Below, in pieces: positions 37,637 to 50,199 of a DNA stretch of 64,000 bases. The notes under the pieces were generated by a model, which was not told the origin of the DNA, searched no databases, and saw only the letters and a list, made by a program, of their open reading frames with translations. Origin of the DNA: Argentina anserina (taxonomy: Eukaryota; Streptophyta; Magnoliopsida; Rosales; Rosaceae); contig NC_065878.1 of assembly GCF_933775445.1 (NCBI RefSeq), positions 8,381,395-8,445,394 of the forward strand. The letters are read 5' to 3'. The position numbers and the translations under genes are program-made. Position 1 is the first letter of the stretch. Each line of letters begins with the position of its first letter.

Positions 37637-39600
37637 AGATATGCACTTAAAAGCCCAATCCATGCAAGATTCAGAAAGCTGTCAAGATTCGTAGTCCAAC
37701 TTTGACGGGCTCCCCTAGACAGCTCAAATCAAATAGAATATGTACTATATATGGATAGAAAGCTGTGTGAGTCTAATTTCTGTAGGATTTAGAATCAAAT
37801 TAATATCTTATTCCTACATGGAGATATGACCGAATCATTACTCGGAGGTCCAGTGAGCTCGACAGAAATATCTCAGCCATTGATTTGCTTTTGATCCAAG
37901 GGTTGTGAGAGAAAGTTGGGACCTTGTTTCTCCTATATATAGAGGCATAAATCTATATCAGAATCACTATAAATTCTTGCACCAAAGAATGTCAAAGAAG
38001 GCATGCAGCAACTAAATGACAAGAGGTAAGAATGTGAAAGAAGGCATGTAGCAAATAAATGAGAAGATGTAATAAAGTCAAAGAAGTCATGCAACAAATA
38101 AATCAGAATAGGTAAGAAAATTCAAACAATGCTGCAACAATTAAGATTTTTGCTGCCTCCCTAATTCAAAGGAGGAAATTCGTGCAAAAAAAATCATCAT
38201 TAAAGGATGAAGAAGATATGCAATTAATGTCCAGTCCTTATTAGAATCAGAATTATGCTAGTGTAGGTCATCCAACTTTGACGGGATCCCCTGGACAACT
38301 CACAATAAATCAGACAATGTATGATATATGGATGAAAAGCTACGGAAGTCTATTTTCAAATGAAGTTGAAATCATCTAAATATCTATTTTCTAGAGAAAG
38401 TTATGGCAACAACAATGCACAAATGTCAGCTCTGCCGAATTGAGAAAATCTAGGAAACCTAAACCAATTTGTTTCAACTTTGTGGCCAGCCTCCATTGGG
38501 TTTTTTCCTCTATATATAGCCCCTCATTTCCACATAAAAAAAATCATCAACCTTTCTCACAAGACTTGCCAAAGCTCAGCCTTAAACACTACTCATCATC
38601 CTCAAAGCCATTCAAGCCGTAAACACCATCTTCCTTTCATTTCATTCAATCCATAGCGCTACGCCTAGGATTGTCATTGAAGTTGAAGACGTGCTGCCTT
38701 GTTTTGATACTGCTAAGGAGATTTACAAAGTGTAACTCGTTACTTCTTCAATTATGTTTTCAGTTTGGATTCTTTGTGTGATGTTGTGTTTCTGTTTTTG
38801 GTTAGTTTTGAATTTGTGGAATACTCTTATGTAGTTTACGATTTTGCAAGATCTTATAAGTAGTCGTTCTGATTTTGTTTTCTATGATTTCTATGTAGAT
38901 GCCGTGAGTTTAAAATTCAATTATTTAATGATTATCTTTCTTGTGCGTTAACTATATGTGATTCAAGGCGCTAAGTTAGTTTTGCACTTTTGCATATAGG
39001 ATTCTTAAATGTTTTTTTAACTTGTTAAAGTAAGTGACATGCTTGACTTGTTAGTAATCACTAGGAATTAACCATGATCCGTTTGTTATCTAAGATGCGC
39101 AAAGTATTAGATAAGAGATGAATCAATGAAGTGGTAAGATTGAGAATGACATATTACCTTGTAATTTCTAAGCGCTAAGATAGGATTACCAGGACATGTT
39201 TTGAGTTAGGGATGCACTAAGTAACCTAGTTCGGCATTAGGTTATTGTTTGTTCACTCAATACTTGTCCGCTAAGGCTCAGTATTTGCAAATGATGAGAT
39301 TATGATTTTTAAAGCTACTTGTGACGTTTTGTTTGGTGATGTTTATGTGTTGGTTGGTTGATCACATGTGTATATTAGTTTATGTTTTATTTTATGTTTT
39401 TATAATTATAATCCATAACTATCAAATCATTTTATCTATTATGAATTCGTTGTTAAATGTTTGCGATTCTTTACCCTGGTGGATCCCCGGTTTGTGAACG
39501 ATACCCTTTTGCTTTATACTACTAACGATGCTTACAATGTTAATATTGATGTCGAGTAATCGAACCGATCATTATCACCGGATATAACATCTAGGATAGC
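37637..39600 (+). mobile_element. LTR-like sequence with an internal duplication (possible solo LTR)
   Basis: Two diverged copies of a segment of about 300 bp, at 37637-37945 and 38207-38540, share GAAGAAGATATGCA, TCCAACTTTGACGGG, TATATGGAT and a TATATATAG box near the end. Each looks like the U3/TATA part of an LTR. Downstream sequence to about 39560 (for example GGTGGATCC and GAACGATACCCTTTTGCTTT) resembles the 3' part of plant gypsy-type LTRs. No target duplication, primer-binding site or coding region was found. The call rests on composition and word likeness only. Confidence 0.4.
37984..38150 (+). repeat. Short minisatellite between the two LTR-like copies
   Basis: Three to four copies of a unit of about 45-50 bp with GTCAAAGAAGGCATG, CAGCAA(C/A)TAAAT and GA(C/G)AAGAGGTAA or variants. 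Confidence 0.75.
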
Positions 39601-39900
39601 AACCATGTAAACCTATGTATCCGAAACTCATGTGATAGAAAGTGGGGAGACATAGGTTATGTAAACATTCAATTTTTCGGGTGACAAAAAGAGTACAATG
39701 ATATTTTAGGGATTGAGGAAAGCAGCCTATTCCTTTGAACTAATGATAATAAATCATCAATACAATATATTAATTTGTCTAAAGATAACTTCATTAATTT
39801 GTTTTACTGGTTTTCAATGGAACAATGACAATAGTATTAATAATGGGAGCACATCACTTGCGCCCAAAAAACTTAGGAGTTTTGATAATTAAGGGCATTT

Positions 39901-41087
39901 AAAGATCTAAAATGTTAGAACAAACAACAAACCCTACTACCCATTGCTTAACCTAGAGCATCTCTCTGTCGGCGCCTCTCTCTCTCCAAACACTAGAGGC
40001 TGCCTTTGTCCTTCTGTCCTATCCGGCTACACCTCGGCGCCGGCGATGGCCTCTGGCCTAGCCTGTGCATGAGTTGTGTGGTCGGATGGGAATTTGTCAG
40101 CATATCTAAGGTTGGAAGGATGAGGTCGGGGTTGGTTGGTCGTTTTCAGCAAGAGACTAAGGTCGGGTCGCGGTTGGGTAAGCGGAGCAAAGGAGAGATC
40201 ACCGGAGATCGGAGTCGGGTCATATTTGGGGTGGCGTTGTGTCAATGGGGTTTCAAACTTCAGCACGTTTGTGGGGATGACGGCGGGGATTGGTGTTTCA
40301 TTTTAGTTTCTTTGGTGGACCTCCGATCTGGGGGTTGGGATCGCATGGTGCCTTTGAAGGTTGAGGTCTTCCCTAGAGATGACGTTCTCTTGATGGTGAT
40401 GATAGTCGGTCTCCAGCGTTGGTGCGGCGTTCATGGATTTTGGGAGGCTGGTGGGCTGAGGAGGATGAGCGTGGGCTTGCTTTATTCTTTTGGACCTGGT
40501 TATTGTTTGTTGGCCCGATATGGGAAAGAGGCTGGGTCTAGTATGTTTTTCATTGTTTGTTATTTATATTTAATAATTGTGTTGCACGTTTTGCGTGTAA
40601 TAAGTCCATGTCTAGGGCGAGTCGGGTTTCATGCCTGTGTCTGCACCCTTGGTGCCTTGTCTGCTCTAGGTAGGCGACGAGTTTCTTGTTTTGTCAAATA
40701 GTCGTTGCCGCCTAGTGGTAAGGTGAGACTAAGTGTGGTCGAATTAATTTTCTGGCGGCAACGTAGGATGAGAGCTGCTTTATTTGACATTAGGGGATAT
40801 GTATGCGATGTTTCGTCGTTTTCAACTATGTCACTGCTGTTTTAAAGCAAAGAGCATTACTATAATGTCACTGTTGTTTTAAAGCAAATGGATTCGCCAT
40901 TAGAGTAATGCTCTTTGCTAATTGGTGTTTTGTTGGGTACTTGTTTGTAAGAACTTCTTATATTATTTCATGTCTTTGTAATCAGTGGTTTAGGCTTCAT
41001 GTCCCCCCTTGTATTCGACCGTTTCATTAATGCAGGTTGAAGGGTAGCCATACAAGCCCTTTATTAAAAAAAAGATCTAAAATGTTA
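39901..41087 (+). mobile_element. Non-autonomous poly(A) retroposon with 17-bp target duplication
   Basis: AAAGATCTAAAATGTTA occurs at 39901-39917 and again at 41071-41087. The 1153 bp between them begin in GC-richer sequence and end in CCCTTTATTAAAAA, i.e. an A-rich tail. This is the signature of target-primed reverse transcription (LINE or LINE-mobilised). An open stretch at about 40006-40701 has low-complexity composition (Gly/Val/Arg/Trp-rich) and no endonuclease or reverse transcriptase motif, so the element is non-autonomous. A tRNA-like hairpin lies at 40703-40766. Confidence 0.82.
40703..40766 (+). other. tRNA-like hairpin within the retroposon
   Basis: CGTTGCCGCC (about 40704-40713) and GGCGGCAACG (about 40753-40762) form an exact 10-bp stem around about 40 bases. 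Inside, GCCTAGTGGTAAGG fits a tRNA A box, and GTGGTCGAATTA resembles a B box lacking one T. It is too short for a full tRNA, so it is probably a tRNA-derived relic. Confidence 0.45.
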
Positions 41088-41275
41088 ATTAGGGCCCCTA
41101 GTTTGGACTTCTGATAAATAAAGGCCCGAGCAAAACTTCTACCCTTTAAATTTCAAATTATTGTAAGTGTGTCACTCATTAATCATACGGTTCCACAACC
41201 ACCCACCTCGTCTTTTTCTCTCTCCTAAACTCATCAATTAGTCTTCTCTCACACTCTCCATTTTCTTCGTTCAAC

Positions 41276-41319
<44 letters not shown>

Positions 41320-43371
41320 CCTCACAACCTTATCTGCCATCACCGACGAGGAATCCACATGGTATAGGAATGGCACCACACCTCCTTGACGTAGCGATTA
41401 AAGCTGATGGAGACCGGTGAAGCAAAGAGGAGGAAGATGTTTGGATTTGCGACAGAGACTTTAGGATTGGGAAGAGAGGCTAGGGTTGGGTAGGTTAGGT
41501 GGAGACGGTGACTTCGTGGAGAGATGGGCAGAGGTAGAATATGCGGTTTCTAAACAACAAGCCGAAGAAATGGGAGGAGAGTAAATCGATCTGACTTGAG
41601 GGCAGCAAAAGGAGAGGGAGGAGGAGCAGAAGAAGGAGGCGATGGTAGAGGAGGGTGCCAGAGGAAGAGGAAGAGGAAGAGAAGTAGCTGAAGATTAAGC
41701 CTCGACGGAAGCAAGGGAGGTGGAGAAGCATTGGATCATGGAATGCAGGCGGGGATGGAGATCTTGGTTTTCTCTATAGAGGAATCTTTCATTTCCCCCT
41801 CTGTCACTAATTAATGGTTCTATGTTATTGTACTTATTGGAGATCTTAGTAGTTACATGACCAATTGCATGAGTAGTTACGTGTTAGTTACATTGCATGA
41901 GTAATTACTCAAGTAACTCATTCGTTAACTAAAAGTTGACTTTTTTATTGCAACTAAATATACACTATCAAATGAGTGAACTGATGAGATTAAACATAAT
42001 ATCAAAAGCTAACCAAGCAAGAGAAAAATAAAATCAAATAGTTACACAACCAGATAGTTACAATGATACTCAAATAATGAACAAGATAGTTACAATGATA
42101 GTGTTTATGTAATTGTATCAATATTGAGTAACTATCCCGTTAATTGTGTTGGTAACTATCTGGTGTTCTTATTTGTATTAAGTAACTATGTGAATAACTA
42201 AATGTCGATGTAAGACTTATAATACGCAAAATATCTAGATGAACAAAAACCAATCAAGCACACTCCCCCCTCTCATTCTCACGAAAACCTTCAACAACTT
42301 CAATCACCTCTTTTTAGAGCATTTCGTCGAACACCTTGTGTGCAACTTCATCAACTTGACCTCCACAAAGGGGTTTACTTCATCAACCACGTCGGTGCTC
42401 AATCCAACCCAACTAAATGGAATTAATATTGATACACCATTGGAGTAGGCTATCTTTAGCTAGTGTTTGCGCTTTAGAGCTGATCATTGGGTGAATGCAA
42501 AGGAGATAAAAGTAGGGAGAAAATTTAAGGAGAGACCTAGACAACTCCTTGACACATAGGACATCGATGCAGAGGGTGTTATAACGGAGGTGTTGGAGGG
42601 TGAGGGAGGAGAGAGCGCGACGAAGTTGATGTAGGTGGAGAGGAGGATGGCGTGAGGGTGCTGCTCAAGAAGGTTGTGAGGTTAGAGAAGAAGGAGATGT
42701 TGAGATCCACAATAGATGCGTCGGCCATCGTTGGTCTCACTTCATCTCTTTGTTATTTTGGGTTTAGTTTGGAGAGAGATGAGTATGAGATCAAAGCTTA
42801 GCAAAAAAAGGTATAATGGTAATGAAAAAAAAAGAAAAAAAGCTAATTTTTATCATTTCTAAAAAAAAAGGGATAATTTTATCATAAACACCTCTAATAT
42901 GGTACTTTTTTATCAAGTGATAAACAATGGTCTTTTTTTTTAACATTTTAACTTTGAAATAACCCATTTTCAATAATTTCTTCAAAAACTTATGCCAAAC
43001 CTATGCCACCCATAATAATCTAATACATGTCCATCCAACTTAGCAACCCACTAACTGTTAAAACATGAAAAACAAAAACTTAATCTCAAAAAATGAAATT
43101 TTCACATATAGAGTGTATTGAATAAATGTGTGTGCTGTCCCTTGTGATTTTAGGGGGTGTGTATATTTTTTTTCAACCGTGAGGTAGAAAAAGTAAAAAA
43201 TAAAAAGCATAGTAAAAATAAAAATACTAAATACAGTATACTGTTTGGGAGTTTGGGTTTAGCCATTCGAGGCTCTTGTTCAAAAAACTTTACTCTCTAC
43301 TTGGCAGGCTTAGCTTTTTATACAGAATTGCAGAGCTCACTCTCTCTCTCTCTCTCTCCATACCGGCGGTC
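41088..43371. other. Spacer with a microsatellite and repeated AGTTAC/GTAACT words
   Basis: A (TC)18 tract lies at 41281-41316. At 41850-42200 the words AGTTAC and GTAACT recur about a dozen times in both orientations, including inverted CCAGATAGTTA/TAACTATCTGG at 42050/42153, which suggests an old foldback element. On the minus strand at 42380-42730 a short frame starting MADASIVDLNISFFSNL is coding-like but broken. The last part holds the TIC40 promoter and leader. Confidence 0.4.
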
Positions 43372-46300
43372 ATGATGTCACTCTCTCTCCCTCACTCTCT
43401 CCCTCGCGCTCCTCCGCCACCACGCCTCACTCTTTTCCGACGCTCCTCCCTCAATCTCAGAGCCTCCCTCAATTCCCAACCTTCCCGCCGCACCTTTAGT
43501 GTTCGACTCCCTGCCGCCGCAAATCAACCAGGTACTTATCTTCTTCTCTTCGATTCCGCCACTTCAGTTTCTCTAGGGTTTGATCATTGCTGGTTCAGTA
43601 TTCCATCGCATAGGGTTCAGTTGTGAATTGAGCTATAGAGCTAATGAGAAACTTACAGTAAAACCTAAATAACTACAATGAGTAAATTACGATTAGCTAA
43701 TTAAATTGTGGGCAACAGCTCTTCTCATATCTTAAATAAGAAATGATCTTAGCTTTGCTGATATGTGTACTTGATGTAGTTAACAAGAAGATTACTATTT
43801 CAGGAATTAGACCCTCTGGACATCTTAAAGCATCTGTATTGCTGGTTCATGACGATAGCCGATAGTCATTCTTCAACGTATAACTCTAGAACTATTTTGG
43901 GATGCATGTTTACTGACATGGTGCTTTTGTTGTCTGCATTCGATACAGTTACGACAAAGTTACAAATGGAACATTTTGCAAGCATTTCTTCCTCAAACAG
44001 TCGAGAGACATCTTCGGTTGGTGTCAACCCACCATATTCAGTACCTCCCCCGCCCTCCAATATGTAATTATTTCTTCTTATGTCGAATCATGTATTTTAT
44101 AGCAATTTCTGTTTTGTTTCCCCTGTGTACCCAAACAGGTTTAACCTAATAATCTTTTCATTTGTTTAGAGGATCACCTCTATTTTGGATTGGTGTTGGG
44201 GTTGCGTTTTCTGCAGTATTTTCATGGGTAAGGACAATTATTAATTTGCATTTTTCTGGTTGACAATAGTTTTTAATCATCAGAGCAACTCATCCGTGCT
44301 GTACTTTTTAACAAGTTGATTTTGATAACAGGCGGCTGGAAAGCTAAAGGTGCGTGGTTCCCTCCTAAATTCTGTATTTTATGGTGTTGGGGAAGTATCA
44401 GTATTAGAGCTTCCTTTGACATGTTTAACAATTCTGATAAGAATGTTTATCTTGGCCTCTATTTGATTTGTCTTTTGGTGATTTAGAAAAACTTAGTTTT
44501 ACTTGGGACAGATTTCTCCTTGTTTAATTAAGTCACTTGCTGACTTGCGTTTTAGAATCCGCTCATTAATCGAGATAAAATTCACTAAGTGAGGGTTTAT
44601 TGATTTTATATGCTACTTTGGGTCCTTTAAATGGTTTTTAGATAGGCAGAGACTTAAAGATATTCTAGTAGTCCTCTTCAGTAATTCATCATATGTCATA
44701 AACACTCGAAGAGTGTAATTATTATTAATGATTTGAATGCAGCAATATGCAATGCAACAAGCTCTTAAGACTATGATGGGCCAGATGAATACACAAAATG
44801 ACCAGTTTAGCAGTGCTGCATTTTCTCCGGGATCACCCTTTCCATTTCCAGCAGCTCCAGCATCGCCTTCTGCCTCAGGATTTTCAGCACCATCTCAATC
44901 TTCTTCTTACACTGACGTATCTGCAACCAATGTAGATAAATCACCACCACCACCACCAGCATCATCATCCATTGCTTCCGCACCTGTTACTGATGTCAAA
45001 GATGAAGAAGAACCAAAGAAACAAAACCAATTTGGTAAGAATTATCATTCCAACCAGTCTACTTTATATTGCCTCTTATACAGCTCAAATTTTCAATTTG
45101 AAGTTATCCATAAAAGTTTTCTAGTATGGTTTGAATAGTTCGTATGCCTTCTAATGTGTGTTTCATCACTTATTTAAAACTAAAAATTTATTATAGAAGA
45201 ATTCATTTTATCTGGGCTATTAATTCATTACATGAAATTCTCTTTTCATATGCAACAATATTGGTCTTATGATTAGTATGATTAAATCTTATTGTAAGAT
45301 GGTAATTTTAATATAAAGATTCCCAAAGTGCCATAAGTTAGTGTATTTTCTTCTGTAGAACTTTAAAGCTTCCTTCTCTTCTACAACCAATTCCTCATGA
45401 AAAAGTGAATTACCTGCGTTTTGGGTTCTGTAAAAATCAGTATGACCAAAATGATGCAAGAAAATGGAGATCAGTGATTGGCTTGCTTGTAATTTTGTCT
45501 TTGAACTGTTTTAAAATTTTGGGTTACTGTTGAGTAAGAGACCTCCACTATCCTTGGTTTCAGTGGACTTGTTGTCTTAGACTATTTAAAGAAATATTTT
45601 CAAATGAAGTTTCCTTAAATTATATACTTTTCACTTTCTTTTTACTATTGTCTTTTCTCATGCAAATATGTCGAAATTCATTTTGAAATTAAACAAAACA
45701 ATGCTATTCAGTTCTTCGGACTGCTTTCAGATACAGTATCTCAATTTTATTACCAGAAACTTAAAGAAAGAGTTGTACTGTCTATGTTTTAACTGCACAC
45801 CATTTGAAATTGTACTTTTTTTTTTATGTTTTAAGTGCATACCATTTTTTGGTTGTATACATGTTTTGTGTTTGTGTTTGTGCATGCACGTGCGGAAGCC
45901 TTTGCCCTGGGTGCAGAAATCATGATGGTTTATGATATTACTTCCCACTGTTTAAAAGGCAGGATCTTTCCAATATCTTAATCTGTTACTACAATTAGTG
46001 GGATAAATATATTAATTACTAGTGATGGACATCAACATGGCAATAAACTGTTCAGATACCTTATTTGAAATTAAATTGATCACTATTAGTGAATTACTGA
46101 GATAATTGCTTCGTCTGCTTACAGCTTTTGTAGATGTTAATCCAGAAGAAACTGCGCAAAAAAGTCCTTTTGAGAGTAGCTTAAATGATACCGCAACAGG
46201 TTCATCCAAGGAAATCAAGAATAACGTTGATGTAAGTATCTCCTAGTGTATTTCTAAACATTATATTGTACTTTTTAAAATAATATCCTGATTTGATATT

Positions 46301-49300
46301 TTGCAATTGATATACAGGGTTCTCAAAATGGAGCTGCTTTTAAGCAGGAAATGGATGCTTCCTCAGGGTCTCAAACGACTGGTTAGTAACTTTAGCAGGC
46401 CCTTGACAATTTTGCATGCTTGGCTTTTGGATCTAGAAGTCAAGCTTCTGCTTACATTTTTTGACGAATACTATTTGTCTAAAACTGGTGGACCGATTAT
46501 GTTTTAACTTCAGCCTGGTCTGCTTGGGGTAGTGGTTCTGCACTTCCTAGATATATAAAGACCACCCTAGTCCAAGCAGTGTCATGACAGGACAAGGATT
46601 TGTTTTCCTTGTTTATTTGTGTGTATAAATGAAAACTCATGCATCTCTCTTAAATAAGTTTGATTGTGTCCATATATCCTTTGAGTAGGGTCTGTCTGAA
46701 TTTCAAAGACCAGGCTGGACTTCAACACATGGGCAAACATATATGCTAAGACTATAGGACATAGATACTAAAATGTAACTAGTTAATAGACACTGTCATG
46801 TGCAACCTTCATAAGTTGGGTCGCTTATATTAATGAGCCTACATACAAGGTCTTATTAATCAGCGCTAACTCGCATGCTATCAACATTTTAGTCTGAGAA
46901 TTCATATATAATGCATCAATCTAATTGAAGATAATATATTATTAGGAACTGATGAACTGGAAACAACTTGACACTGTCAAACTTTGCCAAATAAGACGTT
47001 AAACATCAGACATTATAATTTTGGGCATCCTTTTATATTGTCGGCATGAGTGCTTGTGCATTTCGACTGTATTACTTGCGCTGCATATACAACTTAGGAC
47101 AGGAATTTCTTCCCACGGTGCCGAAAATGAGATACTAATCAATATATCCTGTGAATGAATGTAATATGTATCATGTCAAGTATTGTTTATTCTTAGAACT
47201 CAATTACTTCGTAACTAGATAGAAAAAGTCATGATTTCATAATATGGTAATTTTATTTAGTATCAGTGTGTTACTTTCAACTTGTCACATGTGGCTGTGG
47301 TTTTCTCAAATTTGTATCTTTAAAGTCTCTATCAGGCAGTTTAATTGTGGTTTCATTTCTTACTGGATAGGAAAAGCAGATTCTGCTCCGTCAGTGGAAG
47401 CATTGGAGAAAATGTTGCAAGATCCGATTGTACAGAAGATGGTTTACCCGTAATATACCTGCTATCAGTGCTCTATTTTCTTTCTGTCATCGGTTACAAT
47501 TTACGACTGACACTTAATGATTGACGATAAGACAATAATAAACTAATCTTAGCAATTGCATAAAATTTCCCAATATATGTAACTTGGGGACATCTACATT
47601 GTGTGCAATAATCAATATGTGGTAGTTTATTATGTGTATAAATATAATTTAAGCATATAATGGAATGAACGTTAACTGTATTTGTATATTGCAGCCATTT
47701 ACCTGAGGAGATGAGGAATCCCGCTACTTTTAAATGTAAGTCCGTTAGTGTAGCTTTGTCTAAGAGTATAATCCTCATTCATTCATCTGTACCTGGAACT
47801 TTTTATATTTTCGAAATTGCTCTGTAAATGTTGGGTAAGTGTGGAGTCCTAGGGTGGTTTTTTGTGTGGGTGTGTGTGGTAGGCTTTGTTTACAGTTATA
47901 CGTTCATGACATCTTCTTCATTAAACTAATTAGATGATGTTTTTTGTTAGGGATGCTAGAAAATCCACAATATCGCCAACAGCTAGAAGACATGTTGTAA
48001 GTGCTTTTGATATATTCACAGAACCCAATTCCTGTCCCTGCTTGTTATTCAATTTGCAATAATTTGGTCTGATGAGTTTGAGCACATTATTACTTTGTCC
48101 TCAATTATAATTCTCAACCAAATCCCAAGTTTTTGAGGCGGGAGAGAATTACCCATCAATAGTTTAAAACAAGTAAAAGTGCCAAAATCAAACTAGATGA
48201 TTTTGAATTGAACTGAGCGAGAAAAACTTTTAAGTCTTTGATCCTTAGCCTGTGAGGAGATAGTAAATGGTAGGACTGATATGTGTTGCCATCAGTATAA
48301 GATATTATGCCATGCAAGAGAGAAAAGTTGGTCAGCGTGTTACCAGTCTTTCTGTAACAAAACCTTGACCATGCAATAACATCATTCATTATTCTTGAAA
48401 ATAAATAAAGCAGCTTGCTTTAGTTAGGGACCGTGGTCCTGTTAGCGAGGCATTTTCTTCATCTATTTCGTATATGTTAAATTAGGTGGATTTACATAGA
48501 TTTACTGGTACCTTGATCTCTTATATTGTTTATGTGAATGTTTCTCGTACTGGAATAGGCATAATATTTTATTTAGTTCCATTCAACATTGCCATGCCTG
48601 CAGACTGCAATTGATACTTTAAAATATATGGCGTCTAAATTTTAGGACGATGAGCATTTTGTTTGATTTTTATTGCTCTATATTGGCAAGATATTTAATT
48701 AATTTTTGTGTTTGACGTATCTCTCAGACGTAGTATGAGTGGAAACAGTGAATGGGACAACAGAATGATTGATTCTTTGAAAAACTTTGATCTTAGCAGT
48801 CCAGAGGTCAAGCAGCAGTTTGGTACGTTTGATGTAAACCGTAGGTTAATTGGTGTTACGATATTAATGCAGATCTGCAGGTTGGATCAGTTCCATCTTG
48901 CCAGATCGGTGTGCTCTAATTTCATAGTTCATTTGGTTGTTTCATTATAAACCATAATTCAGAATTTGCTAATTGGATAAAAGCAAGCTCGAATATTGAA
49001 GATATGCATATATTTCCCCATTTTGATGTGGATGTTGGTGAGCTGATAAACAACATGAATGGAAAAGCCCATTGACTCAATTCCCCAGCCAACAAAATAT
49101 AAGTACAATTCACATTGTCTATGAAAATGATTTGTTTCATTTAAAAGGTTGATATGTTAAATGAAAGGTTGTGGTTTCCAAATGTTCTTGGTGACACTAC
49201 CATGTAGCAAACAACCTTCACTTTTGAGCATAATTTTGAATATAGAATTTTTGAGCATAATGGATGGTGGTTGTTCTATTGTAATGAAACTAGTAGAACT

Positions 49301-50199
49301 GCAAAGAAGACAAACATTCTGCCATTAATTCATGTTTGCTTATGTTATACAGATCAGATTGGGCTTACACCTGAGGAAGCTATTTCAAAAATAATGGCCA
49401 ATCCTGATGTTGCTATGGCATTTCAAAATCCAAGAGTTCAAGCCGCCATAATGGATGTATGTATTGCCAGACTAACTGGAGTTAATCTAGATTTCCCTTC
49501 CTTTCTCATCAAAGAAAAAAGTTTATAATGTACATCCAAACAAATTTATCATTCAGTTAACTTACATCAGGATGATGTTTACAAACCACAAAAAAAGATT
49601 GTAGCTGGCTTTGTATATCCCACTTTTGAGAAGGCAGATCCAAGTGGCTTTCCATTATGGGGTGAAATCCTCACCATGGGTTGCTTTGAAGAGACACCCG
49701 AGCGCCCCTATTGGAAATGAGACATTTTGTCTGCCCTAGAGCTTGGTGGAGTAGGTGGAAGGAGAAAATTAGTTGTTTTTTTCCTTCTCGTTTTAAAATT
49801 GGTGGATGTGGGAGAATAAGATGGATGCACACAGGAATGCAGAAGTTTTAGCAAATAGAATTGCTTTTATTCATGACGCAAGTTGCAAAACATACTAACT
49901 TTAAGGTTATTTGTTTCGTGTGCAGTGTTCGCAGGATCCGAATAGTATTATGAAATATCAACATGATAAGGAGGTATAGTAGATTGCTTGTTCTTTCTTG
50001 ATTGCTGTTATATCTATACAATTTAGAGTTAGTATTAGTCACAAACTTTAGGACAAGTTGATGTACTTAGCGGGTGGTTATGATATCCCAAATAAATGTA
50101 ATAATACTGGCATTTTATTCTGTGTTCTTTTCATCGTAGGTGATGGATGTCTTCAATAAAATATCAGAACTTTTCCCCGGAGTGTCTGGTCCACCTTGA
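43372..50199 (+). CDS. TIC40: TIC40, co-chaperone of the chloroplast inner-envelope import machinery
   Basis: Inner-envelope protein that works with TIC110 and the stromal chaperone Hsp93 in protein import. Fifteen exons keep frame: 43372-43531, 43804-43835, 43960-44063, 44170-44227, 44332-44349, 44743-45034, 46125-46231, 46318-46381, 47371-47449, 47695-47735, 47951-47996, 48728-48822, 49353-49456, 49926-49973 and 50140-50199. They give 435 residues (Arabidopsis about 447). A Ser/Arg-rich transit peptide covers about 1-55. A membrane span (PLFWIGVGVAFSAVFSW) lies at about 101-118. A Pro/Ser-rich linker follows, then the VEALEKMLQDPIVQKMVYP region and a C-terminal Sti1/Hop-like domain (LTPEEAISKIMANPDVAMAF). 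It ends VFNKISELFPGVSGPP. Exon 5 is only 18 nt. The exon 2/3 junction is the least certain. Confidence 0.93.

Noticed and set aside
40006..40701. 231-codon open frame as a gene
   Set aside because: It lies wholly within a retroposon with target duplications and shows no known domain or splice structure.
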